Shown: in pieces, positions 5,153-7,146 of the stretch
Layout of the letters: each line of letters starts with the position of its first letter
How positions within the stretch are numbered: the first letter of the stretch is position 1
Source: JALYJZ01 sp964476895
Lineage (GTDB): Bacteria > Patescibacteriota > SICC01
NCBI GenBank assembly: GCA_964476895.1
Contig: CAYZCS010000037.1
Span: 1 to 7,146, forward strand
Length of the DNA: 7,146 nt
Reading direction: 5' to 3'
Made by a program: the position numbers and the translations under genes
The notes under the pieces: model-generated
Databases searched by the model: none
Told to the model about the DNA's origin: nothing
Seen by the model: the letters and a program-made list of their open reading frames with translations, nothing else

Positions 5153-5179
5153 GGATACACAAAGAAAAGCGGTGTATCC
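5153..5179. repeat. Perfect 8-bp inverted repeat between divergent genes (operator-like)
   Basis: GGATACAC (5153-5160) and GTGTATCC (5172-5179) are exact reverse complements separated by 11 bases. Arm centres are 19 bp apart, close to two helical turns, as for a dimeric regulator. It sits between the -35 box of the minus-strand membrane gene and the ChaB gene. No T run follows on either strand, so a terminator is unlikely. Confidence 0.5.
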
Positions 5180-5247
5180 TGCCGAGAATTGTGCATAAGT
5201 GCTAATCACACCACCGGAATCATGGAGGAATATAGGTTCACGTAACG

Positions 5248-5253
5248 AGGAGG
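5248..5253 (+). promoter_or_regulatory. Strong Shine-Dalgarno that fixes the ChaB start
   Basis: AGGAGG at 5248-5253 lies 5 nt before the ATG at 5259. It selects this start over the upstream in-frame ATG at 5199, whose extra 20 residues do not belong to the ChaB domain. It also shows that this genome uses canonical ribosome binding sites on some genes. A possible TATAGG -10 box at 5231-5236 lies just upstream, without a good -35. Confidence 0.8.
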
Positions 5254-5258
5254 ATTTC

Positions 5259-5651
5259 ATGCCTGCTACAAAAGAGGAGTTACCCGATACCATCAAGCGT
5301 TCGCCGAAGAAAGTGCGGGACACCTATCAGAAAACGCTCGATAACGCCCACGATCAGTACCGCGGCGACGAGGAGCGTGCGCATCGCACTGCGTGGGGGG
5401 CGGTGAAGAACCTGGCGGAAAAGAAGGGAGACCATTGGGAACCCAAGGACGGCACCGGTCCATCCGATCCTCGCTCGAAGAAGTCGCAGCGTGAGAAGCG
5501 GCAAGACAAGGGTGAGACGTTCCAGGGCATAGACGTCGAAGGGAACACCAAGGAAGAACTGGCCAAGCGCGCCCAGCGGGCGGGAATCAGCGGTACCTCT
5601 GACATGGACAAGAAGGAAATCGCCCGCGAACTGGCCAAGAAAGGCGGGTAA
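5259..5651 (+). CDS. chaB: ChaB family protein with C-terminal Rho_N/SAP-like domain
   Basis: The 130-residue, highly charged soluble protein has two domains. Residues 1-61 are ChaB: a start MPATKEELPDTIKRSPKKV, then the helix TYQKTLDNAHDQY and the hallmark EERAHRTAWGAVK (38-50), ending GDHWEPK. A Lys/Ser/Asp-rich linker (62-94) with GPSDPRS follows, as in actinobacterial-type ChaB proteins. Residues 96-127 (NTKEELAKRAQRAGI to IARELAKK) form a Rho termination factor N-terminal/SAP-like helix-extended loop-helix that may bind nucleic acid or protein. ChaB in Escherichia coli is annotated as a regulator of the ChaA cation/proton antiporter, but no chaA is present here, so that role should not be assumed. 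It has a strong Shine-Dalgarno, is the first gene of a plus-strand cluster, and lies 5 nt before the aldo/keto reductase. The inverted repeat about 80-105 nt upstream could regulate it. Confidence 0.9.
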   Translation: MPATKEELPDTIKRSPKKVRDTYQKTLDNAHDQYRGDEERAHRTAWGAVKNLAEKKGDHWEPKDGTGPSDPRSKKSQREKRQDKGETFQGIDVEGNTKEELAKRAQRAGISGTSDMDKKEIARELAKKGG

Positions 5652-5656
5652 GTGGC

Positions 5657-6448
5657 ATGGAAACACTGAAGCTTCATACGGGCGTCGGGATGCCGGCGAT
5701 CGGCTTCGGTACGTGGCAGCTTGAGGGCGGGGCTGAGACGGTTCGCGCCGCGCTCGAAGCCGGCTACCGGATGATCGATACGTCCGGTGATTACGGTACC
5801 CAGCCGGCCGTTGGCCAGGCGATCCGAGAGTGTGATATCCCTCGGGACCAAGTGTTCCTCGTCACCAAGGTGGAGGAGGACGAGGACGGGCTTGAGGCGA
5901 CTCGGGATCGGCTGGACGACCTCGGCCTCGACTATGCGGACCTCGTACTGATCCATCGGCCGCCGCGGCACGGTCCCGGAAGCGACATCTGGGAGGGGCT
6001 GATCCAGGCGAAACGGCAGGGCCTGGCGCGGGACATCGGTGTCAGTAACTACACCACCGGTCAGATCGAGGAGATTACGGAAGCCACCGGCGAGGGACCT
6101 GTCGTCAACCAGGTCGAATGGAGCCCGTTCGGGTATACCCGGGAAATGCTCGAGTTCTGCAGGAGCAACGGTATCGTGATCCAGGCGTACAGTCCGCTTA
6201 CCCGCGGCCAGCGGCTGGATGACCCGACGTTGCAGGGAATCGGTGTTCGGCACGGCAAGACGCCTGCCCAGGTGCTGCTTCGCTGGAACATCCAGCTCGG
6301 GACGCCGCCGCTTCCGAAAGCGTCGGACGGGGAGCATATCCTCGATAACTTCTCTGTTTTTGACTTCGAGCTGAGCCATGAAGAGATGGATGTGCTGAAC
6401 GGCCTGAACGAACGGTACTCGGCGTTGGCTGGCCTGGCGTATGCGTGA
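5657..6448 (+). CDS. Aldo/keto reductase
   Basis: This 263-residue TIM-barrel oxidoreductase would reduce aldehydes or ketones with a nicotinamide cofactor. The catalytic tetrad is complete: Asp41 and Tyr46 (IDTSGDYG), Lys71 (LVTKVE) and His100 (LVLIHRP). GVSNY at 128-132, NQVEWSPF at 151-158 and QAYSPL at 176-181 are standard AKR landmarks. The length fits the short bacterial AKR5-like proteins (2,5-diketo-gluconate reductase or methylglyoxal reductase relatives). In the cofactor phosphate-binding motif, normally K-S-x4-R, this protein has Lys221, Ala222 and His227. The changes at the Ser and Arg positions could loosen NADPH preference. It starts 5 nt after the ChaB stop with only a weak GGCGGG-like site, so it is probably co-translated with ChaB. 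The downstream pilin-like gene overlaps it by 8 nt. Substrate is unknown; a carbonyl-detoxification role is plausible. Confidence 0.93.
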   Translation: METLKLHTGVGMPAIGFGTWQLEGGAETVRAALEAGYRMIDTSGDYGTQPAVGQAIRECDIPRDQVFLVTKVEEDEDGLEATRDRLDDLGLDYADLVLIHRPPRHGPGSDIWEGLIQAKRQGLARDIGVSNYTTGQIEEITEATGEGPVVNQVEWSPFGYTREMLEFCRSNGIVIQAYSPLTRGQRLDDPTLQGIGVRHGKTPAQVLLRWNIQLGTPPLPKASDGEHILDNFSVFDFELSHEEMDVLNGLNERYSALAGLAYA

Positions 6449-6782
6449 CCCCAAGGACATGCATGAACTCGCACAGGCACCTGCACCACTTGGCGACCCT
6501 GAAGTCCCGAATCCGATTACGGCGGAACCGGGATTCGTATTCGACACCCTCGTGGCACAGGTCTTCAATATCCTGTTCATCGGCGCCGGCATCCTGGCGG
6601 TCCTTCTCATCATCATCGCGGGCATCATGTTCATCCTGTCCTTCGGTAGCGACGAAGCCCGCGCACGTGCGGTGAAGACCTTCTTCAGCGCGCTTGTCGG
6701 ATTGATCATCGTATTCACGGCCTATCTGGTGGTGAACGTGGCATTGTCCGCGCTCGGCATCGATCCCTTCTACCGGGTCTGA
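6441..6782 (+). CDS. Two-helix VirB2/TrbC-like (T4SS pilin-type) small membrane protein
   Basis: The 113-residue protein has a polar, Pro-rich N-terminus (1-32) without a classical signal peptide. Two long hydrophobic helices follow at about 41-68 (VFNILFIGAGILAVLLIIIAG and on) and 81-103 (FFSALVGLIIVFTAYLVVNV). They are joined by a short charged turn, SFGSDEARARAVKT. This layout is typical of VirB2/TrbC-type pilin-like proteins, which are especially common as small paralogues in Patescibacteria: N-I-x-F-I-x-G-I-L-A, then G-S/D-x-x-x-x-x-A-K turn, then A-L-x-G-L-I-I-V-x-x-A-Y. No other secretion-system gene is in view, so a conjugation or pilus role is only possible. The ATG at 6441 overlaps the end of the aldo/keto reductase by 8 nt (ATGCGTGA), implying coupled translation. 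ATG at 6459 is an alternative start. Confidence 0.72.
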   Translation: MRDPKDMHELAQAPAPLGDPEVPNPITAEPGFVFDTLVAQVFNILFIGAGILAVLLIIIAGIMFILSFGSDEARARAVKTFFSALVGLIIVFTAYLVVNVALSALGIDPFYRV

Positions 6783-6855
6783 TCACCCGCGGTGTCCCGC
6801 CGTAGAGTGGGCCGTGGCCGATGTTCCGATTTGACCGTCGGTGTACGTTGGAAAT

Positions 6856-7146
6856 ATGGCTTCGCATGCCCATCATGACCGGCGCACCCTTAACCGGACC
6901 GCGTTCAGCGCTACGGCGCATTGCCTCACCGGCTGCGGGATCGGCGAGGTTATGGGCCTGGTCATCGGTACCGCCCTTGGTTGGGACGTGGTCGCGACCA
7001 TCGCCCTGGCCGTAGGACTTGCGTTCTTCTTCGGCTACTCGCTGACCCTGATCCCGCTGCTACGCTCCGGGATGGTGCTGACCGCCGCCCTGCCGCTCGC
7101 GCTGGCCGCAGACACGCTCTCGATCACGGTCATGGAAATCGTGGAT
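6856..7146 (+). CDS. DUF4396 domain-containing membrane protein (partial, 3' end cut)
   Basis: The frame is open from ATG 6856 to the window edge (97 codons). The N-terminus is His-rich (HAHH, 4-7). It is followed by FSATAHCLTGCGIGEVMG (17-34), which matches the conserved AT-x-HC-x-x-GC-x-IGE-x-x-G block of DUF4396. Hydrophobic segments follow at about 31-62 and 73-95, including LPLALAADTLSITVMEIVD with a charged D-T-x-S-I-x-x-M-E segment that is also typical. Function of the family is not established; the His/Cys-rich start suggests a metal-related role, which is an inference. The start is supported by the family pattern and a nearby GGAA, with GTG at 6841 as an alternative. A TTGACC (5 of 6 to a -35 box) at 6831-6836 lacks a usable -10 before the ATG. 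The 73-nt gap before it holds no other recognisable element. Confidence 0.82.
   Translation, partial: MASHAHHDRRTLNRTAFSATAHCLTGCGIGEVMGLVIGTALGWDVVATIALAVGLAFFFGYSLTLIPLLRSGMVLTAALPLALAADTLSITVMEIVD

Noticed and set aside
5147..5180. Plus-strand promoter TTGCAC with TATCCT for ChaB
   Set aside because: The spacing is 22 bp, too long for a normal promoter, and the -10 match is weak; the inverted repeat explains the sequence better.
5199..5258. Upstream in-frame start extending ChaB by 20 residues
   Set aside because: The extension does not fit the family, and AGGAGG is placed 5 nt before the ATG at 5259.
5354..6718. 454-residue open frame on the minus strand
   Set aside because: It lies antisense to ChaB, the aldo/keto reductase and the pilin-like gene, all of which have clear family motifs. 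The translation is Arg/Pro-rich with no domain; it is a shadow typical of high-GC DNA.

Overview
The window comes from a high-GC bacterium using the standard code: TAA, TAG and TGA all end genes here. Several features suggest a Patescibacteria/CPR-type genome, for example Saccharibacteria-like. These are very compact spacing, a tRNA gene without encoded CCA, a two-helix VirB2/TrbC-like pilin-type protein, a DUF5667 protein, and mRNAs that look leaderless. An actinobacterial or Chloroflexi-like origin cannot be excluded, since ChaB, DUF4396, DUF5667 and DUF6197-like proteins occur there too. No taxonomic marker gene is present, so the placement is an inference of moderate to low certainty.

Layout. 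(1) 1-1669, plus strand, high GC: the C-terminus of an AI-2E-family transporter, a HAD hydrolase starting 3 nt after it, and a 272-residue protein of unknown family. (2) 1719-1789: tRNA-Gln(CUG). (3) 1791 to about 3300: an AT-richer block with three small plus-strand genes, namely a one-helix anchored protein, a DUF6197-like protein and a HEAT-repeat protein. It starts one base after the tRNA and looks like acquired cargo, although no integrase is present. (4) 3319-4239: a small minus-strand lipoprotein divergent from a DUF5667 secreted or anchored protein. (5) 4297-5091: a minus-strand four-helix membrane protein with a near-consensus promoter, convergent with the DUF5667 gene. (6) 5259-6782: a tight plus-strand cluster of ChaB/Rho_N protein, aldo/keto reductase and two-helix pilin-like protein, with gaps of +5 and -8 nt. 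(7) 6856 to the end: the start of a DUF4396 membrane protein, cut by the window edge.

The genes do not form one recognisable pathway. ChaB plus aldo/keto reductase looks like a small stress or detoxification operon. The 3.3-5.1 kb section is devoted to the cell envelope. The clearest unusual signals are regulatory: two plus-strand genes have a -10 box 6-8 nt before the ATG, which implies leaderless transcripts. A third gene begins one base after a tRNA, so tRNA 3' processing could itself create a nearly leaderless mRNA. No rRNA, CRISPR array, insertion sequence, replication origin or convincing intrinsic terminator was seen.
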